NCBI GenBank assembly: GCA_024752435.1
Contig: CP103033.1
Span: 248,001-312,000, forward strand
Direction of reading: 5' to 3'
Length of the DNA stretch: 64,000 nt
From: Allantophomopsis cytisporea
Taxonomy: Eukaryota; Ascomycota; Leotiomycetes; Phacidiales; Phacidiaceae
The notes under the pieces are model-generated. The model was not told where the DNA came from and searched no databases. It saw only the letters and a list, made by a program, of their open reading frames with translations. Each line of letters starts with the position of its first letter. Position 1 is the stretch's first letter. The position numbers and the translations under genes were made by a program. Positions 51,621 to 60,905 of the stretch are shown here, one piece after another.

Positions 51621-54221
51621 ATGTTTTCATGGCTTGAGGTTATTTTGTTGGGAGCGACATGTGTGCTCTCATTTCCACTTGAATCTTCAGAGTTTGGTCT
51701 TCGACCCCGAGACTTGCAGTCAGACGCAATAGTTGATCTTGGCTACTCAGTGTACGCAGGTACTGCCCTTAATGCCGGCGTAACTCAATACCTGGGCATG
51801 AGATACGCAGCACCTCCTCTTGGAAACTTACGATGGAGAGCTCCAGCTAATCCAAATCCAACTCACTCGATCCAAAATGCCACAGTGGTAAGTCTACCCT
51901 TAAGCTTAACTTCATATAACTGACAATATAAAGTTCGGGGATATCTGTCTTGGGGTAGAAACCAACGGATCGGAGGACTGTCTGTATATCAACGTCTTCA
52001 CCCCTTCTAATGCTACGCAAAATTCCAAACTCCCAGTCTGGTTCTACATCCAAGGCGGGGGATATGTGACTAACGCTCAGCCCAATTATAACGGGACAGA
52101 TGTTGTGAATGCTTCTGGTGGGAACATTGTTTTCGTCAATCTAAATTACCGTGTTGGAGCATTCGGCTTTTTGGCTAGCGAGAGAGTTCGAGCTGACGGA
52201 GATCTCAATGTTGGGCTCTTGGATCAACGGAAGGCACTGGAATGGGTCCAGAAATATATTGGATCTGTGAGTAGACTTATCTGTAGCCATCTCTCATTCG
52301 ACCCGTTATTTCCTTATAATTGCACAAAGTTACAAAGCTGGCTTCTTGGTGAAGTCTAATCTAGTAACAGTTCACTTTCACTTTTTTTTTAAGATGATGA
52401 GAAATGCTACCAATCAAGGTTCAAAACTGTTTGCTGTTTCATTTCATCTTGATTTGGTATTATTATTTGATTGTTGCGTTTTCCTGCAGGCAACGAAGGT
52501 TATGGTTCCTCACTTGTTATCAACACTTGACAACAACCTACGCATACTTCAACATAATTGCAAAATATCTACAAATCCTACCACCAGGAGCCTTCTCACT
52601 CCATGATTGGGTTTCAAGATACATTCATTATGGGGTAGTCCCCTCAAGGCTAGCCTTTGCAGGCTAAACTGACGCTAAGGAGGGAAGTTGCCATCCCTGG
52701 CTCGTGCTCCTTCGCAGTGCATACTTACTACGATGCATTTGCTTCTCTCGAATTGAAAGTTGGGGCAGAAGCAGATATGGCTCGGATGATGGTGGCAACG
52801 CTTAGCTCTACACAGCTCTCGTCTCCAACCAAAATTGCCCACTGAGGGGCCAAAAAATGGCAAAAAGAAATGCACATACAACAGTAGGGATTCGCTGGTG
52901 GTCACCCACCCAACTACTAGTCTACCGATCTGAGGTTTATGTATGGCAGAGCGGACGGGATGCCCAGTTCTCCTCAGTCTGTGGTCGTATGTGACATTCG
53001 GAGCGTTTTTCTACAATATGATGCATTCAATTTATACCCCTATCGTTCCTTAAATTTAACTTACCCCATCCACTATTTCATTGAAGGATAAATTATTACA
53101 CTTAGAAACCGGTTCCTCAATATATAGATTCTAACAGACTTTACAGTTCGGTGGGGATCCGAATCATGTTGTCATCCACGGTTCCTCGGCAGGGGCTGGC
53201 TCAGTCGCTCATCACCTCATAGCCTATGGAGGCCGGGACGACGCTTTGTTTATTGGAGGGATTGGTGAATCAGTGTTCTTTCCTCGTCAGCCTAAGGTTG
53301 AGGATCTTGAATGGCAGTTTGACCGCTATGCCAGGGAAACTGGTTGCTCTGGCGCGTCAAATAAACTTGATTGCTTGAGAAGCCTCAACACATCAACTCT
53401 GCAAAATTATGATACAGAGCAGCCATACCCAGGCCGAAACTCAAGTACTAGATGGTTTTGGACGCCCACTGTTGATGGAGACTTCTTACAAGACTATCCA
53501 TACGTACTGTTCGAGCAAGGGAAATTCATCAATGCACCAATCTTGTTCGGAGATGATACTGATGAGGTACGATCCAAGATTCAAACAATTAAAAAGAGAC
53601 CACTCATCCGAGAATTAGGGAACTTACTTTGCTGCAAACGCTAGCACCCCAGATCAAGTGTCGAGTTTCTTACAAGACAACTTTCCCTGTCTCACAGATA
53701 AAGATACAGCAGCCGCAATCGCCCTCTATTCACCCCCTGAGCAATTTGCTGAGCATGCAGCATGGTTCGGTGCCGCGGAAGGAGCCTATGGAGAATCCGT
53801 CTTCACTTGCCCTGGAATTGCCATCTCTGATGTGTACACGCAGTACTACTCGCCATACAAAGTTTGGAACTACCGCTACAATGTAGCAGATATTGAATCC
53901 ACAGCTGCCGGAATCGGCGTCCCACATACTATTGAAACCCCGGCGATATTCGGTGTCGACAGCAACGATGGTGGTATCGGGTCGAGTTATGAGACTTACA
54001 ATTCTAGAATGGTGCCAGTTATGATGGATTATTGGCTCAGTTTTGTCCGTGATCTCGACCCAAACACCTTCAAGAGCAGTCTCGCCCCTATATGGCAGCC
54101 ATATCAGGGTGAATCTAGGGTCCTATTACAGACTAATAACTCCTACATGGAGAAGGTGCCTACATCGCAGAGATATAGGTGTAACTTTTGGGGGCAGTTG
54201 GCTGTTAAGATGGAGCAGTAG
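51621..54221 (+). CDS. Secreted type-B carboxylesterase
   Basis: Four exons: 51621-51887, 51934-52266, 53147-53566 and 53619-54221; all joins are phase 0, giving 540 aa. The N-terminus MFSWLEVILLGATCVLSFPL is a signal peptide. Family motifs: YLGMRYAAPPLGNLRWRAP, EDCLYINVF, WFYIQGGGY (oxyanion hole) and LNYRVGAFGFL. The nucleophile is in HGSSAGAGS (GxSxG), the acid in GDDTDEGTYFA across the exon 3/4 join, and the base in GVPHTIETPAIFG. Ser, Glu and His are all present, so the enzyme looks intact. Role: extracellular ester hydrolysis; the substrate is unknown. Intron 2 (52267-53146) is 880 nt, against 46 and 52 nt for the others, and contains a complete antisense 5S rRNA gene. N-glycosylation sites (NGS, NGT, NSS) are consistent with secretion. 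Confidence 0.88.
52862..52866 (-). terminator. RNA polymerase III terminator of the 5S gene
   Basis: A T5 run on the minus strand seven bases past the 3' end of the 5S rRNA gene, backed by a second T6 run (complement of 52852-52857). T runs of this length terminate Pol III. Confidence 0.7.
52874..52992 (-). rRNA. 5S ribosomal RNA gene inside a carboxylesterase intron
   Basis: 119 nt on the minus strand, the normal length of fungal 5S rRNA. The transcript begins ACATACGACCACAGACTGAG and ends CCCTACTGTTGTATGT, so the two ends pair (ACATACGAC with GTTGTATGT). Conserved internal blocks are present: GGGCATCCCGTCCGCTC, GCCATACATAA and TTGGGTGGGTGACCACCAGC. This agrees closely with the well-known filamentous-ascomycete 5S sequence. 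Helix II/III strands (ACTGAGG with CCTCAGAT) are complementary, so base pairing is preserved and the gene looks functional. A T5 terminator follows at once. In filamentous ascomycetes 5S genes are dispersed singly rather than inside the rDNA unit. Here the gene lies antisense within intron 2 of a protein-coding gene. Confidence 0.95.
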
Positions 54222-54657
54222 GAAAGGTGCGAAAGGATAGTGGTTGGAACTATTTTAATGCAATGTCCAAGTGTGTATGACTGAATTAAACTTGGCGAGA
54301 TTTGAGGTCGAATAGATTGTCCTCATGCGCAAACAATCATGTTCATGCATGACATACGTTTTGTCACAAGATCACTATGCCTTGGAATGAATGAATTATC
54401 TAACAATGTGGAGTTCTTGGAAATAGCTATTGATTGAAACCTCAAATACGCGCGTGCCTAAAAGACTCGCATAAAATCTGAAGAGCACTATAATCGGTTA
54501 CAACTCTGACTGATCATTGTTTGGGAGATGAGCTTGCTTCGCAATATGTACGCATATCAACTCTGCATTCCGCCACAAAATTATCCTGTTATACACTTTT
54601 GGTACTCGTGCCTTAACGCCAGTATCTATACCATATAAGCTACAGATACCTTCCTTT
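54222..54657. other. Convergent 3' intergenic region
   Basis: 436 nt between the esterase and the SOD-like gene stops. No feature beyond the expected 3' UTRs. Confidence 0.5.
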
Positions 54658-55632
54658 CTATATGACAAGCTTCGTTGGTACGGGATGAGCGAGGTTGTTG
54701 ACCTCCTCCCAGTTGATTCTATCCCACCATGCCTCCAAGAACTGCTTCTTTCCTGCAATACCCCAATCACCAACCCAGACATGCTCCCAGGTGTTAACAC
54801 AGAGCACGGGGAGCAGGTTAACGCCTCCATAAGCCAGTCTTCCAGACTCGCTCCTTGGGCCAAAGGCCCCAACACTGTTCGTTGGCTCACTGTCATGAAG
54901 TGCCTTGTTGCGTGCGTAATCAGCAGGAGAGCTTGCAGAGCTCTCGGTGTTCATATCCTTAGATTGACGACGGAAATAGGCGGCTGGGTATGGGGAACCA
55001 GCATTGTAGGTTGTAAGGATGGAGTATTTGTTGTCGTGCTTCACAAGCCACACAAAACCTGGACCAAACATGCTATTTGCTGTGGAAATGAATTCGCGCC
55101 TAAGGGTTTCGATAGAAGAGAAGGAGTTGCAAAGCTCGGTCTCCAATGTGGATGGTATATCGACTGGGTCCTCTGTCGTGCGTATGCAGTCAAAGAAAAA
55201 TTTATTGTTGTGTGCGGCCGAGGCATAGTTGAAGATCGAGGCTTCGCTGGGAGAGCGGGCAGTCTTGATGATGAGCTGCTTCAATTGCAACTGTTCTTCT
55301 GGAGTTCCTAAAAGAAATTCAGCACAGTCATATTAATTGACCCCGGCGCCACAATCAACAACGTCATTCGAGCCATTGACATCCGGCATCTTGACAACAA
55401 GTTGCGGAAAGAAGACTTTTCATATGTGGAGGAGATCAAAGAACATACCGGCTATCATGGCATTGATCTTATCAATCATCAATGATTGGTATTGAGTCCA
55501 CGCAACATCGTAGCCAACATTGGACAAGAGTCCTGGAATGCCCTGAGATGGGTTGAAAGCGATGGGCGGAACAGTGAAGAGAGTACGGCGTCCAAGGCAG
55601 CGCCCTATTCTAGGAAGAATTGGCCGTAACAT
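54658..55632 (-). CDS. SOD-like mitochondrial small-subunit ribosomal protein (mS42/mS43 type)
   Basis: Two exons: 55632-55449 and 55307-54658, with a 141-nt intron (GTATGT...TTTTAG). The product is 277 aa. The start MLRPILPRIGRCLGRRTLFT is a strong mitochondrial presequence. The body is an Fe/Mn superoxide dismutase fold: FNYASAAHNNKFFFDCI, FGPGFVWLVKHDNKYSILTT, VNLLPVLCVNTWEHVWVGDW and WDRINWEEVNNL. Some metal-ligand positions are replaced (LCVNTWEHVW instead of the DxWEHAY-type motif with Asp). This is the fungal Mrp1/Rsm26 group, where SOD-like proteins are part of the mitoribosome small subunit. Role: structural, probably not dismutase. Divergent from the molybdenum-cofactor sulfurase gene across about 0.6 kb. 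Confidence 0.88.
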
Positions 55633-56229
55633 TGTATGTGGTGATGTATAAAGTCAGTATGACCTTTTTGGGACTTTTCGCGATGAAGCTCATGATTATT
55701 CTTCATGCCTGACTTTAGCCAGTGTTGTGGTCTCACATATAAGGCATAAGACAGAAAGGTCGGCGATAAGACGCTATCTACACGTGATATAAAGGTCACG
55801 TGCTTGATAATAGAACAAGTGCTGAAATCTTACTAAAATCTAAGATACTATTCTTCCGTCGCAATACTTGTATCGTCAATAATTTGTGTATCTGAGTGCG
55901 CTATGTATCCTCATTTCATGAAGGTGATTTCGCTCGCGTGCTCCTACATTTCAAATGTCAGGGCTTCCTAAGGCATAAAGTAATTGAGAGATGGTAGCGC
56001 GGCGCGAGGCGATGTCCGATAAGAGGAGAACAGCGAGAGTGGGATCTTTACTCCAACTTCACCCACTTTTACTTTCCGTTTGACGCGGACCCATGGTCTG
56101 TGATACTTTATCGTGAGCGATGTGCTTGCATCCATGTAGGGTCCATGTCGTCCCCAATGGAATGATCTCTTTGAAATACACTCTTGAACCAACCGTATGA
56201 AACAGACCAAGTCTGGTATTATTACGGCG
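55633..56229. promoter_or_regulatory. Divergent promoter with two CACGTG boxes
   Basis: 597 bp between the SOD-like mitoribosomal gene and the sulfurase gene. CACGTG palindromes lie at 55781-55786 and 55797-55802, ten bases apart, about 150 bp upstream of the SOD-like start. These are E-boxes of the bHLH (Cbf1-type) kind. Binding is inferred from the motif only. Confidence 0.45.
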
Positions 56230-58739
56230 ATGAAAGATACAGAATATGATGTGCAGGCGCTCAGAGAGAGGGAGTATCCTATGCTCAAAGGTAAAGTTAT
56301 CATTGAGCAGCATACTGTCTCTGTGTAACGTTGCTAAGAATATTATCAGATGCTACCTATCTCGATCATGCTGGAACGACCTTGTATTCGAAGTGCCTCA
56401 TGGAGCGATTCACTGCTGATATGATGTCGAATTTATATGGAAATCCCCACTCCGCATCAGCTTCCTCATTATCATCGGCGAAACGCATCGAGGATACCCG
56501 TTTGCGTGTTCTCAGATTCTTCAATGCAACCCCTGGAGACTTTGATGTGGTGTTTGTGGCGAATGCGACAGCAGGAATAAAATTGGTTATGGATTCCTTT
56601 CGAGCATTAGACAATGGCTTTGAATACGGGTACCATAAGGACTCCCATACGAGTCTTGTAGGCGTCCGAGAATGCGCTTCCAGGAGTCGTTGCTTTCAAG
56701 ATGAAGATGTGGACACTTGGTTGTCCGAGTCAACCTCGTTCACCGATGGTGGAGAGAAGGAATTGACCGGTCTTTTTGCATACCCTGCTCAGTCAAATAT
56801 GGATGGCCGACGGTTACCGTTAGAGTGGTCTGGTCGCATACGAGAAGCACGACGATCGCCACAGAAAGTCTACACGTTGCTGGACGCTGCTGCTTATGTT
56901 TCTACATCTCAGTTGGATCTAAAAGATGCTTCTGTGGCCCCTGATTTTATAGTCTTGAGTTTTTACAAGATCTTCGGGTTTCCCGATCTTGGAGCTCTTA
57001 TTGTTCGGAAAGAAAGTGGTAGTATTCTCCGGAAACGGAAATATTTTGGTGGTGGCACAGTTGAGATGGTTGTGGCTCTGAAGGAGCAGTGGCATGCTCC
57101 GAAAGACGAACAATTGCACGAGTCCCTGGAAGATGGTACTCTGGCAATACACAGCATCATCGCCCTTGACACTGCTATGTCCGTTCATCAAGAACTGTAT
57201 GGTACTATGGATCGGATTGCAAAACACACCGCCATTCTTGCAGAAAAGCTTTATCAAGGACTGAAAAGTTTAAGGCATATAAACAATGAACCAGTCTGTC
57301 TGTTATATACAGATAAGTCTCCTCTCGGAAACATCGTGTCTCAAGGGCCCGTCGTGGCCTTTAATATCAGAAACAGTTATGGAGCTTGGATAAGTAATAC
57401 TGAGATTGAGCGGTTAGCAAGCATTCGCAAAATCAGCATTCGAACCGGTGGTCTCTGCAATCCCGGCGGAATTACGTCTTCACTTGGACTCGAACCCTGG
57501 GAGATGAAGCGCAATTTCTCTGCTGGATTTCGATGTGGTACAGAAAACGACATTATTGGCGGTAAACCTACAGGTGTTATTCGTGCTAGTCTTGGAGCTA
57601 TGAGTAGCAACGAAGATGTAGAGTCGTTCCTCTCCTTCATTAGTGAATTCTACGTTGAGAGGGAGACACCCGTTATCCTGCCATTGCTGGCGTCTCCGAA
57701 ATCCGTCGCAGAAGAACTTGTTGTCGATAGTATTACTATATATCCTATCAAGAGCTGTGGAGGAATGAGTATCCCAGCAGGGTTTGATTGGGAGGTGAAG
57801 AGAGAAGGCCTTTCTTGGGATAGAGAATGGTGCTTGGTGCATCAAGGTACTGGACAGGCTTTAAGCCAGAAGCGATATCCTCAGATGGCATTACTTCGAC
57901 CGCGCATTGATTTACAGGCTGGTCTGCTTCGAGTCAGGATACAGGGCTCTTCGAAGGTTGATCCAACCGAGGAGGTCACCGTTGCCTTGTCTGCAGATCC
58001 GTCCTATTACGAGCCCATCAATAGGTCCAAGTCCCAACTATCCCGGGTCTGTAGCGATGTGATTAGTGCACACACCTATTCGAACAAAGCCATTAATGAC
58101 TACTTCTCCCGCGCTCTTGGAGTCCCTTGTGCCTTGGCTCGATTTCCTGCCGGCGGCAGTGGCCAGAGCACAAGGCATTCCAAGGCTCATATGCAGCGGC
58201 ACCAACGATCTAAGAACAACCCGGTAGCCACCAATGGTATTCCTGGGGCGTTTCCAGGACCACCTACACCCCCTGAGTCTGATGAAGAAAGCGTCGTTCG
58301 TCCGATATTGCTCTCAAATGAGAGTCCTATTCTCGCAATAAACAAGTCCAGTCTCGACGCCTTGAACTTTGAGATTTCCAGGACAGGAGGAAAGGCTGCG
58401 ACAACAGCAGTTTTCCGAGCCAATATTGTTCTTGCATCTACCATGCCGGCTCAACAACAACAACCCTACAGTGAAGACCATTGGACAACTTTACGCATTG
58501 CACAACAAGAATTTAAAATGCTGGGCTCGTGTCGGCGTTGTCATATGGTATGTATAGATCAGGATACCGCAATTAAAGACGAAGAGCCATTCGTAACGCT
58601 GGCGAAGACGAGGAGATTTGAAGGAAAGGTGTTTTTCGGGAGTCATATGTGCCATGTTCCAGCCAAGGTACTGACAAAAGAGCAACAGTATCCCACTATT
58701 AGAGTTGGAGATGCGGTAGTTGTCGAGGCTGATGTTTAA
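56230..58739 (+). CDS. hxB: Molybdenum cofactor sulfurase
   Basis: Two exons: 56230-56290 and 56350-58739; 59-nt intron with GTAAAG donor and ATCAG acceptor. The product is 816 aa. The splice gives REREYPMLK-DATYLDHAGT, the exact family entry. Residues about 20-430 are a class V aminotransferase/cysteine desulfurase domain with GNPHSASASS, FVANATAGIK, YTLLDAAAYVST and the PLP lysine in LSFYKIFGFPDLGA (about residue 225); GGLCNPGG supplies the persulfide cysteine loop. From about residue 475 there is a MOSC N domain (DSITIYPIKSCGGM) and a MOSC domain to the end (FKMLGSCRRCHMVCIDQDT). Role: sulfurates Mo cofactor for xanthine dehydrogenase and aldehyde oxidase. An Arg/Asn-rich insert (about 620-660) is variable. 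The gene appears intact. Confidence 0.95.
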
Positions 58740-59411
58740 TGAGCACGAGAACTTTGAATGTAAACTATACTTCTACTTTTGAGTATGTGCATGTTATCAA
58801 TAGCCCGTGCAATGCCCGAGCTTCCTTACCTTGATGAATACACCCTGTTATTGTGACCAAGGAGTTACTATTAAGTTACGGTTACTCGCTAGTAATATTT
58901 GATAAAAGTAGATATATACTAGTAGTGATTCAGTTATAAATAAGGGCTACTTATGTACGTACTACTGCTATTAAATAGTAGTAGTTATATAATAGCAAAC
59001 ATTTAGATAGCAAGTCTGCCTCTAGAAACTACATCTATATCAAACAAAGTATAGCTACTACTTTTACAATAGTATAAAAACTACTGCCCTTCCTACTTTT
59101 TGCTACTTTACTTTCTTTCTTTTTTCTCTCTTTGTAATACTATTTTGTTTATAATGCTAAGTTTATATCGTTAGTCTATATATACTCCTTTTCTTTAGCT
59201 TTTTTAATGTTCTAGTTTAGTTTTACCCAACCAGTAATACTATAGCTAAAGTCAAGGAAGAGGTAAAAGGCTAGATAGTAGGATAATGCGAGGACATTGC
59301 CCAGAAGTCTGTTTAAGTACCTGTACAGCGCCGAGCCGTTAAAGCAAACTTCGGTTCGATGCAGCCCTGTGTTTAGAGTCTGGGGAACCTTTGTACCAAC
59401 TATATACTGGT
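58740..59411. other. AT-rich sequence next to the transposon-like element
   Basis: 58,850-59,260 is dominated by TA, TAG and CTACTA words with no open frame, typical of an old repeat degraded by mutation; identity unknown. 59,260-59,411 is of normal composition and is the target of the element that follows. Confidence 0.45.
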
Positions 59412-59418
59412 GAAGAAG

Positions 59419-60091
59419 GGGGGCGTCTGTACCACACCCCTGTATAGTGTATTATCAGTGCGCTCCAGCGCACTGACTCACTAATTTGGAGCCCTGGACC
59501 CACTAACTTGCCCTATACCCACCATAACTCCCACTGAAATTTCTGAATAGCTTCACCAAACTACTACAATACCAACCACAATGGCAACGATTTTAGCCCT
59601 CCCAGATGATGTACAGCGCATCCAGCAGCTACGCCAGCTGCTAGATGCGCCCGGCTACCGTATCGTCATGTGATCTTGGCGTATGAGTTCTTGAAGTTGA
59701 TTGAAGCACCAGATTGGGAAGAGTATGCGCACCAATTTGAAGAATACGGCTTTGAAATATATAAAACGCAAGGCTACAACAGCGACGACGATAACGACGA
59801 CGACGAAGATCACGTGATCGAAGGTGCAACCGCACATGCAAAATTAGCCACTCAGGAGCTCAATGAGACCATACGTACGCGGTTTTACGAAGTCAAGGAG
59901 TATACAGAATCATTGGAAGCTGAACTGGCCAATAAGGTCCTTCTACAGTAGGAGGCCAGCTTGGAAGCCTTGGGAGGTCAGCTAGCTGACCTGGAGTTTC
60001 TATAAGTAGAATAGCGTAGTTAGGTAGTCAATACTATTGTGGTTCCTATTGTGGGTTACACACTATACAGGGGTGTGGTACAGACGCCCCC
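59419..60091. mobile_element. Terminal-inverted-repeat DNA element (non-autonomous)
   Basis: 673 bp bounded by perfect 32-bp inverted repeats: 59419-59450, beginning GGGGGCGTCTGTACCACACC, and its exact reverse complement at 60060-60091. Both ends are flanked by the same 7 bp, GAAGAAG (59412-59418 and 60092-60098), a target-site duplication. The first Gs leave a one-base uncertainty, so the duplication could be 8 bp (hAT-like) with a slightly shorter repeat. The interior has no transposase motif. It holds a broken coiled-coil frame (59581-60005, separate entry). Perfect ends and duplication indicate a fairly recent insertion. Class inferred: TIR DNA transposon, non-autonomous. Confidence 0.85.
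59581..60005 (+). pseudogene. Disrupted reading frame inside the TIR element
   Basis: A good start (ACAATGGC) opens a frame reading MATILALPDDVQRIQQLRQL and LDAPGYRIVM, then stops at 59671. A second frame overlapping it continues as HVILAYEFLKLIEAPDWEEY, then AHQFEEYGFEIYKT, an acidic DDD-rich stretch and a helical KEYTESLEAELANKVLLQ. It ends at TAG (59949-59951), followed in frame by EASLEALGGQLADLEFL and TAA. So one frameshift and one stop break what was probably a 135-140-residue coiled-coil protein. Not a known transposase. It may be a captured host fragment or an element-specific accessory protein. Confidence 0.45.
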
Positions 60092-60348
60092 GAAGAAGGA
60101 ATAGACCTTTGACGCGGTAATTCTGTAAGGTAGAAGGCTCGGGAGTACATAAAAACTCGTATATCTTATAAGCTTTTGCGCACCTACCACCCATCAAAGT
60201 ACAGTTACGAAGCTTATACACGCTTGGAAGAAAGACTTTCGGACACGATTCCTACAATAGTTCTCTTGCCAGACCCGGAAGGGACGGTAAAATAAGCTTG
60301 CAAGAGCAAAACGTTAACTATGATAGACTTATCATGAAAGGAAAGAAC
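60092..60348. other. Spacer between the TIR element and the tRNA gene
   Basis: 257 nt, starting with the right target-site duplication. No gene is seen. Confidence 0.4.
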
Positions 60349-60439
60349 TGCCCTCGGACGGAATCGAACCGGCAACCTCGTCATTTGATTGTCAAAGACA
60401 GGATACTAGTGACGCGCTCTACCATTGAGCTACGAGGGC
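60349..60439 (-). tRNA. tRNA-Thr (AGT) with a 19-nt intron
   Basis: On the minus strand the acceptor stem GCCCTCG (60439-60433) pairs fully with CGAGGGC (60356-60350) and A73 follows. The D arm is GCTC-AATGGTA-GAGC. The anticodon stem CGTCA/TGACG flanks CT-AGT-A, then a 19-nt intron in the canonical place after position 37, then A. Anticodon AGT reads threonine ACU/ACC codons. The B box is GGTTCGATTCC. The T stem GCCGG/CCGTC has one C-T mismatch (50-64), a mild oddity. A clear T4 terminator is not seen just downstream. Confidence 0.82.
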
Positions 60440-60905
60440 TGTAGGCTGTAGGCTGTTTGATGGCAGCGGGGTAAAAATCCGATATTATATTCGAAGCGAG
60501 GGCTGGAGTGGAGCATAGTTGGCAACAAGCGAGAGGTGTGTACACAACGAATACTGATGATAATATAACACTGAGTGTGGTTATACAATTCTGCACAGAT
60601 ATTAACTTTGAAGTGTGTACGAAAACATGAAGATTATGGTGGTTAGCGAGAGTATATTGCCATATCTTTGTTGAAAAGATAGGCGGGTTTGATTGCAAGG
60701 AAGTTAGATCCTTAAAGTAAAAAGGGGTCTGAAAGCTATGAAAGTTGCTACTGAATGTCTGAACTTAAGCTCAATCATGGAGTACCCCTTAAAGGAGCGT
60801 GGAGAAGGAAAACGGTGAATATCGGTCAAGTCGAGTAGGCATAAAACAAACTAAATCAGCTGTAACATAAACAATTTGTGTGCAAGATATCGTGAGATGG
60901 TCATC
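60440..60905. other. Intergenic region tRNA-Thr to MAP2
   Basis: 466 nt; contains the MAP2 3' UTR. No other feature is seen. Confidence 0.45.

Noticed and set aside
54685..55311. 208-codon plus-strand frame opposite the SOD-like gene
   Set aside because: Antisense to a clearly conserved protein with an intron; no independent features.
59330..59372. GGTTCGATGC resembling a tRNA B box
   Set aside because: No acceptor stem, D arm or anticodon stem can be formed around it.
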